A stretch of 64,000 nt of DNA from Sporosarcina luteola (GTDB taxonomy: Bacteria > Bacillota > Bacilli > Bacillales_A > Planococcaceae). The notes beneath the pieces are model-generated. The model was not told the DNA's origin, did no database searches, and saw nothing but the letters and a program-made list of their open reading frames with translations. The stretch spans positions 47,881 through 111,880 of the forward strand of contig NZ_BJYL01000017.1 of the NCBI RefSeq assembly GCF_007991495.1. Direction: 5' to 3'. Every line of letters starts with the position of its first letter. The first letter of the stretch is position 1. This document shows, piece by piece, positions 51,223 through 59,708 of the stretch. Both the position numbers and the translations under genes were made by a program.

Positions 51223-52014
51223 TCAATTATAAACAGGCTGATCCTGTAAGCGCAGCTTGAAATCCAAATGGGCAGTGTAGTATTCCTTATCCAATCCTTT
51301 GTCCGCTCCATCATGCTTTTCCAACTTTGTAATAAGCGTTCCTCGCACACCGTTTGCGACGTCATTGTCCAAGTACGGATTTCCTTCGAAGAAGACTTGG
51401 GAAATGAGTTTGTCGCCATTTTGCGGCTTGAACAAGAAGTGCAAATGCGCTGGTCGGATCGGATGAGAGTCGATCCACTCGAGGAATTTACCTGTCGGAC
51501 CGTTTGTCGGGATGGAATAATCGCCCGGGACGACCGTTTTCACTTCGAAGTTGCCATTTTCATCTGTGAATAGTACCGCGCGGAAAATTCCTTCAGGAAG
51601 TTCTTCTGCAAATCCGGAATACTCCCCACTCGCATCCGCTTGCCACATATCCACTTTTGTATTGGCCAATGGGTTGCCGTCCACGTCGGTGACAGTTCCC
51701 GTGAAGTATAATATGTCTCCTTGCTCATCATCACGCATCGGCAGGACGCCAGGATTTTTAATTTCAACCGCGTTTTCCAGGTAATAAGGTCCCAAAATCG
51801 TCGGCTCTGTTCCTTTCACGTTTTTGTACATTTCCTGTAGCGCATGCGTTTCAAAAAACACATCCATGAATAAAGGGATTTCCCCTGCTTTGCCTAGCGC
51901 GTCCATCCAGTCGACAAGTGCATGGTAATCATTATGACCCAGTTCATGCTCACGGATTACTTCTTTAAATTTAACGACCATTGCATTATAAACATCCACT
52001 ACTTTTTGATTCAT
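51223..52014 (-). CDS. catA: Intradiol ring-cleavage dioxygenase (catechol 1,2-dioxygenase)
   Basis: This is a non-heme Fe(III) intradiol dioxygenase of 263 aa that cleaves catechol between the hydroxyls to cis,cis-muconate. The four iron ligands can be placed by spacing: Tyr132 (GEYSGF), Tyr166 (PGDYSIPTNGPTG), His190 and His192 (RPAHLHF). The N-terminal helical dimerisation domain and TILGPYYLE motif are present. A hydroxyquinol-type dioxygenase is an alternative, but the adjacent muconate cycloisomerase and beta-ketoadipate genes favour catechol. Last gene of the operon. Confidence 0.9.
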   Translation of the reverse strand: MNQKVVDVYNAMVVKFKEVIREHELGHNDYHALVDWMDALGKAGEIPLFMDVFFETHALQEMYKNVKGTEPTILGPYYLENAVEIKNPGVLPMRDDEQGDILYFTGTVTDVDGNPLANTKVDMWQADASGEYSGFAEELPEGIFRAVLFTDENGNFEVKTVVPGDYSIPTNGPTGKFLEWIDSHPIRPAHLHFLFKPQNGDKLISQVFFEGNPYLDNDVANGVRGTLITKLEKHDGADKGLDKEYYTAHLDFKLRLQDQPVYN

Positions 52015-52018
52015 TTCC

Positions 52019-53212
52019 TCATCCCCCTATATTTTCAATAATTGTTGAAATGCCCATTCCGCCCGCAATGCATAATGTCGCCAACCCGTATCTCTTTCCC
52101 GTCCGTTCCAGTTCATGAATTAACTTCGTCAGTAGAATTGCCCCTGTCGCTCCGATCGGATGCCCAAGTGCAATCGCTCCGCCGTTCGGGTTTACTTTGT
52201 CAATTGCTAGACCGAGTTCCTGGATGACAGCAAGTGCCTGGGCGGAAAAGGCTTCATTCAATTCCACTACATCCAAGTCGGCAAGCTGTAAGCCGGCAAG
52301 CGCTAAGGCTTTCCTTGTCGAATGAACCGGACCGATTCCCATTCGATTCGGCGGAACACCGGAAGTTGCCTGCGCGACGATCCTCGCTTTCGGACGGATA
52401 CCTAATCGTAACGCATCTGCCTCTGAAGCGAGCAGGAGCGCAGACGCACCGTCATTCCGACCGCTGGAATTTCCCGCTGTGACCGTTCCATCAGTCTTGA
52501 AAACCGGCCGCAATAGACCCAACATTTCAAGACTCGTTTCCCTGGGATGTTCATCCACCCGGAACTCGGTTGTCCGCTTTTTCTCAATGACTTCAAAAGG
52601 AGCAATCTCCCTTTCAAACAGCCCTTTCGCAATCGCCTTCGCTGCATTCAACTGACTGCGCAAAGCAAACTCATCCTGCTCGGTCCTGGAGATCTGATAA
52701 GCTTCCGCCAAATTCTCCGCCGTCATGCCCATCGTCAACTGTCCATACGCTTCAACCGGCTGCGAACCGGGCTGGCTTTCGGTGTTCGGATCAAGCAACA
52801 ACCCGTTTCCAGCTCCATATCCAAATCGGGCATGCCGTATATAATACGGCGCTGTCGACATCGATTCCATACCGCCAGCTATGATCAGCTGGCCTTCGCC
52901 GCTCCGGATTTGCTGAGCAGCTGAATGGATCGCCTGGCTGCCCGACCCGCATTGCCGCTGGACTGTATAACCCGGAACGTATTCAGGGAGCCCGGCCCGG
53001 AGCAATGCCACCCTCGCGGAATTCGAGGCATCTGCGGTCTGCTTCGCCTGTCCCATGATCACTTCATCGACATGATCGCCTGTTACTCCAGAACGATGCA
53101 AAACCTCCCGAATGGCAGCTGCCCCAAGGAAATCCGCCGGGACACCTGCAAGCGTTCCACCAATTCGCCCGATCGCTGTCCGTACTGCTTCCAAGATGAC
53201 AACACTCGTCAA
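52019..53212 (-). CDS. pcaF: Thiolase (beta-ketoadipyl-CoA thiolase-type)
   Basis: A 397-aa thiolase-fold acyltransferase with nucleophilic Cys88 (VQRQCGSGSQAI), the GHPIGATGA histidine loop and a C-terminal LCIAGGMG cysteine. Thiolases all look alike; the assignment to cleavage of 3-oxoadipyl-CoA into succinyl-CoA and acetyl-CoA rests on its place between catA and catB and the CoA-transferase genes. A general acetyl-CoA acetyltransferase is the alternative. Confidence 0.87.
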   Translation of the reverse strand: MTSVVILEAVRTAIGRIGGTLAGVPADFLGAAAIREVLHRSGVTGDHVDEVIMGQAKQTADASNSARVALLRAGLPEYVPGYTVQRQCGSGSQAIHSAAQQIRSGEGQLIIAGGMESMSTAPYYIRHARFGYGAGNGLLLDPNTESQPGSQPVEAYGQLTMGMTAENLAEAYQISRTEQDEFALRSQLNAAKAIAKGLFEREIAPFEVIEKKRTTEFRVDEHPRETSLEMLGLLRPVFKTDGTVTAGNSSGRNDGASALLLASEADALRLGIRPKARIVAQATSGVPPNRMGIGPVHSTRKALALAGLQLADLDVVELNEAFSAQALAVIQELGLAIDKVNPNGGAIALGHPIGATGAILLTKLIHELERTGKRYGLATLCIAGGMGISTIIENIGG

Positions 53213-53227
53213 GCAACCACCTCCTTG

Positions 53228-54343
53228 CTACAATTCCCTTGTATAATGAAAGACTTTCTCCTTGTCCATTTCCATCCCGAACCCCGGACCACGAGGGACA
53301 ATCATTTGAAAATCCTCATACACAATGGAATTCAATGTAATCGTATCTGTGAATAAAAGCGGCCCGAAAAGTTCCGTTCCATAGGTCATTTCCGGAATTG
53401 TTGAATAAAGTTGCGCAGAAATTGCAGTACCTAATGAAGACTCGATCATCGTCCCTCCATATAAGGAGATTCCCGCTGCTTCCGCGATGGCTGCAACTTT
53501 CTTCGTTGCAGTGAGTCCGCCTACTTGTGCCGGTTTGACAGAAAACACATTCCCCGCTCGAATCTTCGCCACCTGATAGGAATCCTTTACCGAACATAGC
53601 GATTCATCCGCCATGATCGGCACTTTGAACTTGGATGTCAGGCGGGCCATCGCTTCTTTATTCCAAGCGGGAAGTGGTTGTTCAATCAAATCGATTCCGC
53701 CGTCTTCCAATGCTTCGATGCAATAAAGGGCAGTCGTTTCATCCCATGCTTGATTGACATCGACACGGACACTTGCGGCATCGCCGACGGCTTCTTTAAT
53801 GGCAAGCACATGAGAAACATTGCGCTTCGGATCACCTATGCCAATTTTCAGCTTAAAAATATTATGCCGTTTCGCCTTCAAGCATTCCCGCGCCTCTTCG
53901 ATGTCTCTTTTTGTATCACCGCTTGCAAGCGTCCAGGCGACGGGCAAGGAAGCATGAATTTGACCGCCGAATAATTCATATGCGGGAACGCCTTTTGCCT
54001 TCGCTGCCAAATCGATAATTGCCGTTTCAACTGCCGCCTTGGCAAACGTATTCCTGACGACTTGCCGATTGACTTTCGTTGAAATGGCATCAAAATGAAT
54101 TGCATCTTCTCCGATGACTAGCGGTTTTATATACTTTTCGATGTTTACTTTAATCGCCTCAGGCGTCTCTTCTGAATAAGAAGCACCCCCGATTGTCGCA
54201 ACCTCTCCCCAACCTTCAAGCCCATCGCCCCCGGCAACTCGAACGAGGACTATCGTTTGCATGACAATCGTATGCATCGCTAACTGATGTGGTCTGATTG
54301 TCGGAAGGTCAACAATGAATACATCAAGTGACTGGATGTTCAT
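53228..54343 (-). CDS. catB: Muconate cycloisomerase
   Basis: An enolase-superfamily enzyme of the muconate lactonising group, 371 aa, converting cis,cis-muconate to muconolactone. Catalytic Lys164-x-Lys166 (FKLKIG), metal ligands Asp195 (VDVNQAW), Glu221 (IEQPLP) and Asp246 (MADESL), and Lys270 (SVKPAQVGG) all occur in order. GGAGGG lies 7 nt before the ATG at 54343, which overlaps the CoA-transferase gene by 20 bp. Chloromuconate or dipeptide-epimerase activity is a less likely alternative given the context. Confidence 0.92.
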   Translation of the reverse strand: MNIQSLDVFIVDLPTIRPHQLAMHTIVMQTIVLVRVAGGDGLEGWGEVATIGGASYSEETPEAIKVNIEKYIKPLVIGEDAIHFDAISTKVNRQVVRNTFAKAAVETAIIDLAAKAKGVPAYELFGGQIHASLPVAWTLASGDTKRDIEEARECLKAKRHNIFKLKIGIGDPKRNVSHVLAIKEAVGDAASVRVDVNQAWDETTALYCIEALEDGGIDLIEQPLPAWNKEAMARLTSKFKVPIMADESLCSVKDSYQVAKIRAGNVFSVKPAQVGGLTATKKVAAIAEAAGISLYGGTMIESSLGTAISAQLYSTIPEMTYGTELFGPLLFTDTITLNSIVYEDFQMIVPRGPGFGMEMDKEKVFHYTREL

Positions 54344-54974
54344 CCAACAGCCCTCCAACTATGAAATGAGCTTCGGTACGCCTACGTACTTCTTCGAGCG
54401 TCACCTCTGGCATGAGCTCCTTCAAAATTAGCCGCTCCTCCACGACATCAAACACCGCAAGATCGGTAATGACCATATCCACGCTGCGTGTCGAAGTGAT
54501 TGGAAACGTGCATTCCTTCAGCAGTTTGCTCTTGCCATCCTTCGTTGTATGGGTCGTCGTCACAATGACTTTTTTCGCACCTACGAGCAGATCCATCGCT
54601 CCGCCAACGCCAATAATATTTCTTCCCGGAATGGCCCAATTGGCAATACGACCATTTTCGTCTACTTGAAGGACACCGAGTATCGCAACATCGACGTGAC
54701 CGCCGCGAATCATCCCGAACGATTCAGCACTGTTGAAAAACGCAGCGCCAGCCTTTTCCCCTACAGGCAATTTCCCTGCATTCACCAAGTTCGGATCGAC
54801 TTCACCTACTTCTGTCACGCCGAGCAAGCCATTCTCTGTATGGAAATGAACAACGTCATCCTCGATATAGTTCGCAACGAGTGTCGGGATGCCAATGCCA
54901 AGATTCACGACGCAAGGACCTTGAAGTTCGGCTGCCGCTCTCTTCGCAATCATTTCATGCACGATTGACAACAC
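54324..54974 (-). CDS. pcaJ: 3-oxoadipate CoA-transferase, beta subunit
   Basis: This is the B subunit of a 3-oxoacid/3-oxoadipate CoA-transferase, 216 aa or slightly less. The catalytic Glu lies in HTENGLLG (residue 47), with VNLGIGIPT upstream and GGAMDLLVGAKKVIV downstream as usual. The gene overlaps the A subunit by 20 bp; the exact start is ambiguous (GTG 54974, TTG 54971 or GTG 54962 behind GAAGGAAGG). With the A subunit it activates 3-oxoadipate using succinyl-CoA. Confidence 0.92.
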   Translation of the reverse strand: MLSIVHEMIAKRAAAELQGPCVVNLGIGIPTLVANYIEDDVVHFHTENGLLGVTEVGEVDPNLVNAGKLPVGEKAGAAFFNSAESFGMIRGGHVDVAILGVLQVDENGRIANWAIPGRNIIGVGGAMDLLVGAKKVIVTTTHTTKDGKSKLLKECTFPITSTRSVDMVITDLAVFDVVEERLILKELMPEVTLEEVRRRTEAHFIVGGLLDEHPVT

Positions 54975-55644
54975 CTTCCTTCGTCAAGACTTTCTTCGCG
55001 ACAAGCAATCGATCTACGAATAATTGCGGCGTTACAATCTCTTCAGGCGAAAGTTCGCCAGGCGCTACGATTTCATCCACTTCAGCGATAACGAGATTCG
55101 CAGCTGTCGCCATAAGCGGATTGAAATTCCGGGCGGTCTTGTAATAGATGAGGTTTCCAAGCGTATCCGCCTTATGCGCGCGGATGATTGCAACATCGGC
55201 ACGCAACGCCTTTTCAAGCAGATAAGGGACACCGTCAATTTGCCGTTCCTCTTTCCCTTTCGCAAGCTCCGTACCGACACCTGTCTTCGTATAAAATCCC
55301 CCAATCCCTGCCCCGCCAGCCCGTATCGCCTCTGCAAGCGTCCCTTGGGGCAGTAGTTGGAGGTCGATTTCACCCTGCTTGAACGCTTCCCCGACTTCAC
55401 GATTGCTTGTAAAATATGATCCGATCGCTTTCCGGATTTTCTGCTGGCGAAGGAGGATGCCAAGTCCCTCCCCCGCCTCGCCAAGATTATTGCTGACAAT
55501 GGTCAAGCCTCCAACATCTTTTCGGGTGAGCCCGTCGATTAACGTTAGCGGCGCACCGATGAGGCCGAATCCTCCAACCATGATTGTCTGCCCACTTTTC
55601 ACATCGGATAATGCGTCCTGTACCCATTCATGGATGACCGCCAT
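54955..55644 (-). CDS. pcaI: 3-oxoadipate CoA-transferase, alpha subunit
   Basis: This is the A subunit of the same CoA-transferase, 229 aa. It shows the CoA-binding VGGFGLIGAPLTLIDGL near residues 22-38 and the GFYTKTGVGT loop. GAGGTG lies 5 nt before the ATG. It starts directly at the end of the carboxymuconolactone-decarboxylase-family gene and overlaps pcaJ, so subunits are made in step. Confidence 0.92.
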   Translation of the reverse strand: MAVIHEWVQDALSDVKSGQTIMVGGFGLIGAPLTLIDGLTRKDVGGLTIVSNNLGEAGEGLGILLRQQKIRKAIGSYFTSNREVGEAFKQGEIDLQLLPQGTLAEAIRAGGAGIGGFYTKTGVGTELAKGKEERQIDGVPYLLEKALRADVAIIRAHKADTLGNLIYYKTARNFNPLMATAANLVIAEVDEIVAPGELSPEEIVTPQLFVDRLLVAKKVLTKEGVVNRA

Positions 55645-56352
55645 TCAAACACCTCTATCCTGCAATGAGTCGCTCGCTTCGAACCAAGCCGGGATGCCGG
55701 CCGTCAGAAGGCAAATGAGACCCACTTCAGCCAGTTCCTCGTCGGATGCGCCATTCTCCCTCGCGAGCTCCATCCATACACCGGCCTCGCTTCCTTGAAG
55801 TTCGGTACTATAAACGCCAACCATCAACATGGCTTTCATCTTCGCACTGACAGCACCATGGTCTAACAGCAACTGATTTCGCCTTGCTTCCGTCGCATTC
55901 AATAACTCCATCAAATAGCCCCCATCATTTTCCTCCGTGATGGATAGCAAGTAGCGTAGAAGTTCGTCCATGGAGGCGTTGTCCGGGATTTGTTCATCCG
56001 GCAACCCTTTTAAGGACAAGGCATATCGAACCGATTCCATGCCAGTCCGGACAGCTTCCACTCCTCCATACAAATAAGGGACGAGTAAGTACTCCGCCAG
56101 TTCAGGTAAAGTGGCTTCGCCATCAATGGCGCCTTTCGTATGGTAGACCATACTTCGTTCGTATCTTCTTGCCGCATTGATCCCAACGAGGAGAAGGTCT
56201 TTTTCCTTTGTGGATAAATAGCCTTCCTGCATAATCGCGCTGCGCAAATTCGTGTAATGGTCAAGCGCCTCCGAGCGGTATGCATACATTTTGCCAACCC
56301 ATCCGGGCACTGTTCCGTACACTTCCTTGAAATAAACCAATCCTTCACTCAA
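55645..56352 (-). CDS. Carboxymuconolactone decarboxylase-family protein (candidate muconolactone isomerase)
   Basis: A 235-aa protein with two helical CMD-like repeats: KEKDLLLVGINAARRYERSM-type around residues 50-70 and AKMKAMLMVGVYSTELQGSE with EELAEVGLICLLTAGIP at the C-terminus. The AhpD redox CxxC is absent. PcaC acts in the protocatechuate branch, yet no protocatechuate genes are here and catC is missing, so this protein may supply the muconolactone isomerisation step; that is inference. GGAG lies 9 nt before the TTG at 56352, preferred over the ATG at 56367. It overlaps pcaD by 8 bp. Confidence 0.82.
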   Translation of the reverse strand: MSEGLVYFKEVYGTVPGWVGKMYAYRSEALDHYTNLRSAIMQEGYLSTKEKDLLLVGINAARRYERSMVYHTKGAIDGEATLPELAEYLLVPYLYGGVEAVRTGMESVRYALSLKGLPDEQIPDNASMDELLRYLLSITEENDGGYLMELLNATEARRNQLLLDHGAVSAKMKAMLMVGVYSTELQGSEAGVWMELARENGASDEELAEVGLICLLTAGIPAWFEASDSLQDRGV

Positions 56353-57205
56353 GAATATCCACTCCATTCAAGAACTGTCGGATTGCAGCTAAAATATCGC
56401 TTTGCCTTTCAAAAACCATCGTGTAATGATTGCTTTCCGAATTATACGTCGTCAAATTCGAAGTGTATTTTTTCGTCTTTTCGTAATCCGGCTCTGTGAA
56501 AAACGGTGGGAAAGGTCCAATCTCCCCATTTGCCTGAATCAATAAAGTCGGGCAAGTTATTTTCCCCATCACGTCTTTCGGATTGAATGAAACGAAACTC
56601 CCAAAATCCTCTTCGATTTTCTCACCTGACGATTTATGCACCCAACCGTCATTCACTTGTTGGATCTCATACTCTACAATTTCCTGCACTGCCTTCGTCC
56701 ATTTGATGCCTAATCGCTCATAAAGCTGCCGCAACTCTTTCACATACGCTTGCTTGGATTCGTATGTTTTCCGGAGCCGCCCGAGCGACGGCCTCACAAT
56801 TTCAAATTGGCGTTCAGACATTTGCGCAGCTCCGTCCAGTAAAATAAGACCTTTCACTGCACTTAATTCACTGGCAATAATTGCGGAAATGAAAGCGCCC
56901 ATTGAATGGCCCAGTAAAATCGGGTTTTCAACGTCGAGGGCAGCCATCACTTCTTTCACGTCTTGCGCATGGCTGAAGATAGAGGGACCCCCTTCATCAA
57001 CATCCATCCCCGAACTATCGCCCCTGCCCCTTAAATCAATGGAAATGAAGCGATACTCGCCTTGCAGTGCTTCAGCAAAATGATGCATGTTCTTATGTGT
57101 ACCGGTCAGCCCATGAAGCGCAATGATCGGTCCCTTTTCACCAGAATAATCCGCGACTTGAAAGTGGCGTCCATCAATTTCGATCTGATGCATCGTTTTT
57201 GTCAT
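56345..57205 (-). CDS. pcaD: Alpha/beta hydrolase (3-oxoadipate enol-lactonase-type)
   Basis: An alpha/beta hydrolase of 286 aa with the oxyanion segment ALHGLTGTHKNM, nucleophile elbow LLGHSMGAFIS and a C-terminal catalytic His in SNHYTMVFER. In this operon the expected reaction is opening of 3-oxoadipate enol-lactone to 3-oxoadipate. The start ATG overlaps the monooxygenase stop as ATGA, with little ribosome site, implying translational coupling. The longer frame from 57283 lies inside the monooxygenase gene and is rejected. Confidence 0.86.
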   Translation of the reverse strand: MTKTMHQIEIDGRHFQVADYSGEKGPIIALHGLTGTHKNMHHFAEALQGEYRFISIDLRGRGDSSGMDVDEGGPSIFSHAQDVKEVMAALDVENPILLGHSMGAFISAIIASELSAVKGLILLDGAAQMSERQFEIVRPSLGRLRKTYESKQAYVKELRQLYERLGIKWTKAVQEIVEYEIQQVNDGWVHKSSGEKIEEDFGSFVSFNPKDVMGKITCPTLLIQANGEIGPFPPFFTEPDYEKTKKYTSNLTTYNSESNHYTMVFERQSDILAAIRQFLNGVDILE

Positions 57206-58749
57206 TGCTTGAAATAACTCACATCGTCGGGATTGATCCACGTATCGTTCGTCCAGCCTTTCAAATCGTAGTCGTTCATGCATTCCTCTGCGAACTTCTC
57301 AAACTGATCTGCCTGACCGCTCATATTGGCAACGACAAGATTTTCAAGTCGGATGTTCTCGTGGTTTCCGGAATAATTACGCTCATATAATTCATGCCTG
57401 CCACCATATTCAGTTCCAATTGCATCCCATAATAATTTGATGAGCTTGATTTTTTCCTCAGCGCCTACCCCGTAAGAACCTCGATATAATTTATCCAATA
57501 GCGGTTTCAGTTCAGGGTTTTGGAAGTCCCTCGAGCTCGATGGCTGTGCAATCAAACTGCCCGCAACGACATTCTCGATGATCTCCTTCACCCGCGGCCA
57601 CCCTTCTGACATGAACATCCTGTAGGCAAGCCCATAATTCAAATTCGGCAGCTTCGACCCGTTGCGCCCTTCGTCCGGATTCAATGCCATCGCGTCACTA
57701 AGCGCCCAAAACATATTTTTCCAAGCGATCACTTCCCCGACATTCACTTGGACACCACGGAATTGGTCGGTTCCATTCATCTTCACAGCTTTTAGCAATA
57801 ATCCTGAAATAAAGTCAAGCTTCACTGCGAGTCTCGTCACGCCATGGAAAGTGAATCTGTTCAAGAAACCGCTCTCCGCAAAGAAATTATTCACCTTTTC
57901 GATATCTTTGTAGATAATGATATTTTCCCAAGGGATGAGTGCATTATCGAAAATGAGGACTGAATCATTTTCATCGAAACGGCTGCTCAACGGATAGTCG
58001 AATGGACTTCCCATTACGGCGGCATTCATCTCATAGGAAGCTCGGCTAACTAGCTTTACCCCCGGCGTGTCCATCGCAGCAACGAAAACAAGTGCAAATT
58101 CCTCCTTCTGAATTGGGGCAGCGCCATAATGAGCGACGAAATTATAATTCGTCAAAGCGGAGCCTGTCGCTACCATCTTTGCACCACTGACAATGACACC
58201 TTCCTCCGTCTCTCCGACCGCTCTTACAAAAATGTCGGAAACTGCCTCAAGCGGCTTATGTCGATCGACGGGCGGATTGATGATGGCATGGTTGAAGAAC
58301 CAGTTCCGCTCCTGCGCTTCCTTGTACCATCGTCTTGCGTTATCTGCGTATTTGCCGTAGTAATCGGGGTCAGCGCCCAACGTTCCAAGAAACGAAGCTT
58401 TATAGTCCGGGGACCTCCCCATTTGCCCATACGTGAGGCGCGCCCATTGCGCAATCGCATCCCTTGACGCCAACAGATCCTCCGAGCTCTTGTCCACACG
58501 GAAATATTTTTGCGTGAACCCGCCATTTCCCGTATCCGTCTCCGTCGTCAAAACAGCTTTCGTTTTTTCATCGTGCAGCGCATCGTACAACCGGGCGATC
58601 GATCTCGCAGCATTCCGAAAAGCCGGATGTGTCGTTACATCCTTCACCTTCTCGCCATGAAGCCAAATCTCCCGTCCATCCCGTAAACTTTCCAGATACT
58701 CCTTTCCCGTTAAAGGTACAACCGTCTTCTTTTCCTGATCAACCGTCAA
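57202..58749 (-). CDS. FADH2-dependent aromatic hydroxylase, oxygenase component (HpaB/PheA-type)
   Basis: This is the oxygenase of a two-component flavin monooxygenase, 515 aa, of the 4-hydroxyphenylacetate 3-hydroxylase/phenol hydroxylase family. Recognisable parts are the N-terminal TGKEYLESLRDGREIW and VKDVTTHPAF, the flavin-side GSALTNYNFVAH and FDNALIPWENI. AAGGAG lies 8 nt before a TTG at 58749, which gives the family N-terminus; the frame from 58827 is rejected. As every downstream gene belongs to catechol ortho-cleavage, phenol to catechol is the likely reaction. The flavin reductase is encoded upstream beyond a terminator. Confidence 0.9.
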   Translation of the reverse strand: MTVDQEKKTVVPLTGKEYLESLRDGREIWLHGEKVKDVTTHPAFRNAARSIARLYDALHDEKTKAVLTTETDTGNGGFTQKYFRVDKSSEDLLASRDAIAQWARLTYGQMGRSPDYKASFLGTLGADPDYYGKYADNARRWYKEAQERNWFFNHAIINPPVDRHKPLEAVSDIFVRAVGETEEGVIVSGAKMVATGSALTNYNFVAHYGAAPIQKEEFALVFVAAMDTPGVKLVSRASYEMNAAVMGSPFDYPLSSRFDENDSVLIFDNALIPWENIIIYKDIEKVNNFFAESGFLNRFTFHGVTRLAVKLDFISGLLLKAVKMNGTDQFRGVQVNVGEVIAWKNMFWALSDAMALNPDEGRNGSKLPNLNYGLAYRMFMSEGWPRVKEIIENVVAGSLIAQPSSSRDFQNPELKPLLDKLYRGSYGVGAEEKIKLIKLLWDAIGTEYGGRHELYERNYSGNHENIRLENLVVANMSGQADQFEKFAEECMNDYDLKGWTNDTWINPDDVSYFKQ

Positions 58750-58833
58750 TGAGTTCACTCCTTCTTGTCCCACTACATCCATACGTATGCCTGTCTCACA
58801 GTAAACATGCCGAAGGGGACTAAACAAAATCAG

Positions 58834-58851
58834 AGTATAACTGACGTCAGT
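58834..58851 (-). promoter_or_regulatory. Promoter/operator of the aromatic operon
   Basis: A perfect 12-bp palindrome ACTGACGTCAGT (58840-58851) directly abuts a TATACT -10 box (58834-58839) on the minus strand, about 85 bp before the hydroxylase start. Placement between -35 and -10 would suit a repressor that blocks polymerase. No regulator gene is adjacent. Confidence 0.55.
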
Positions 58852-58866
58852 AAAAAGCTGGACACA

Positions 58867-58919
58867 ATAAAAAATGACTAGCTCCGGCTAACATGCGTTC
58901 TGCCGAAAAACTAGTCATT
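58867..58919 (-). terminator. Terminator of the flavin reductase gene
   Basis: On the minus strand AATGACTAG / CTAGTCATT with an inner CGGC/GCCG stem is followed by TTTTTATT. It separates the reductase transcript from the hydroxylase operon. Confidence 0.88.
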
Positions 58920-58922
58920 CAT

Positions 58923-59387
58923 TCAGAGAGGCTCCACTTTCGAGAAATTCCCACTATAAAAACCTAATGGAACACCATCATGATAATCGAACTTTTTCAC
59001 CTTCCCGACAATTAGGACATGATCCCCGCCATCATACTCAGCCCACGGTTCGCATTCGATATAAGCGAGCGAATTCTTAACTCTTGTCCCTTCCCATTCG
59101 AACGGCGGATTCGTTTCCGGTTTACCAGCAAAATGCATTGCCACGCTTCGTTGCTCTTCCTTCAACATATTAATTGTGAAATGATTATCCTTTAAAAACG
59201 GCAACGCCCTTGTCCTTCGATCGACTGATACAAGCACAAGCGGTGGATCAAGCGAAACCGACGTAAACGAATTCGCCGTAAACCCGTGCTTCCCTTGCTC
59301 ATGCGCACAAGTCACCACCGTCACCCCTGTCGCAAACCGCCCAAAACAATTCCGCAACTCCCTCACATCCAAAGCCGCTTCATCCAT
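58923..59387 (-). CDS. Flavin reductase component (HpaC/PheA2-type)
   Basis: A 154-aa flavin:NAD(P)H reductase of the split-barrel family that supplies reduced flavin to an oxygenase partner. Motifs are FGRFATGVTVVTC, GFTANSFTSVSLDPPLVLVSVDR and the late GDHVLIVGKV. AGGAG lies 8 nt before the ATG. It precedes the HpaB/PheA-type hydroxylase but is separated from it by a strong terminator, so the two components may be made in different amounts. Confidence 0.92.
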   Translation of the reverse strand: MDEAALDVRELRNCFGRFATGVTVVTCAHEQGKHGFTANSFTSVSLDPPLVLVSVDRRTRALPFLKDNHFTINMLKEEQRSVAMHFAGKPETNPPFEWEGTRVKNSLAYIECEPWAEYDGGDHVLIVGKVKKFDYHDGVPLGFYSGNFSKVEPL

Positions 59388-59561
59388 ACATTCATCTCCT
59401 TTCGAATAAACGATTGTTATGCATATGGACAGCTATATAAACAGTTTACTATATGCACGTAAAAGGACAGGTTATGCTGATTGCGGGTAAACCATGACAG
59501 TTATCACCGTTTACTCACTATTTCCCTCTACGAACGGACTTTTTACACACGCATCGCCGGT

Positions 59562-59666
59562 TACCACCGGTGCGGAGATGTTTACCACCGGTGCCTGGCA
59601 CTTTACCACCGGTGCGAACGTGTTTACCACCGATGCTCAGCACTTTACCACCGATACCACCCTTCT
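59562..59666. repeat. 21-bp tandem array 6 (TACCACCG core)
   Basis: TACCACCG occurs at 59562, 59583, 59604, 59625 and 59646, exactly 21 bp apart; three units continue GTGC, two continue AT. It ends 6 bp from the terminator of the permease gene. The rest of the 320-bp gap to the flavin reductase gene shows only an isolated TATCACCG at 59502, out of phase. Confidence 0.9.
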
Positions 59667-59671
59667 TCATG

Positions 59672-59704
59672 AAAAAATGCTGATCCCCAAAAGGAATCAG
59701 CACT
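59672..59704 (-). terminator. Terminator of the glycerate permease/kinase operon
   Basis: On the minus strand TGCTGATTCC / GGGATCAGCA (one G-T) with a 5-nt loop is followed by TTTTTTC. Confidence 0.88.
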
Positions 59705-59708
59705 TTCA

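Noticed and set aside
59502..59509. Isolated TATCACCG upstream of array 6
   Set aside because: Not in phase with the 21-bp register of the array, so not counted as a unit.
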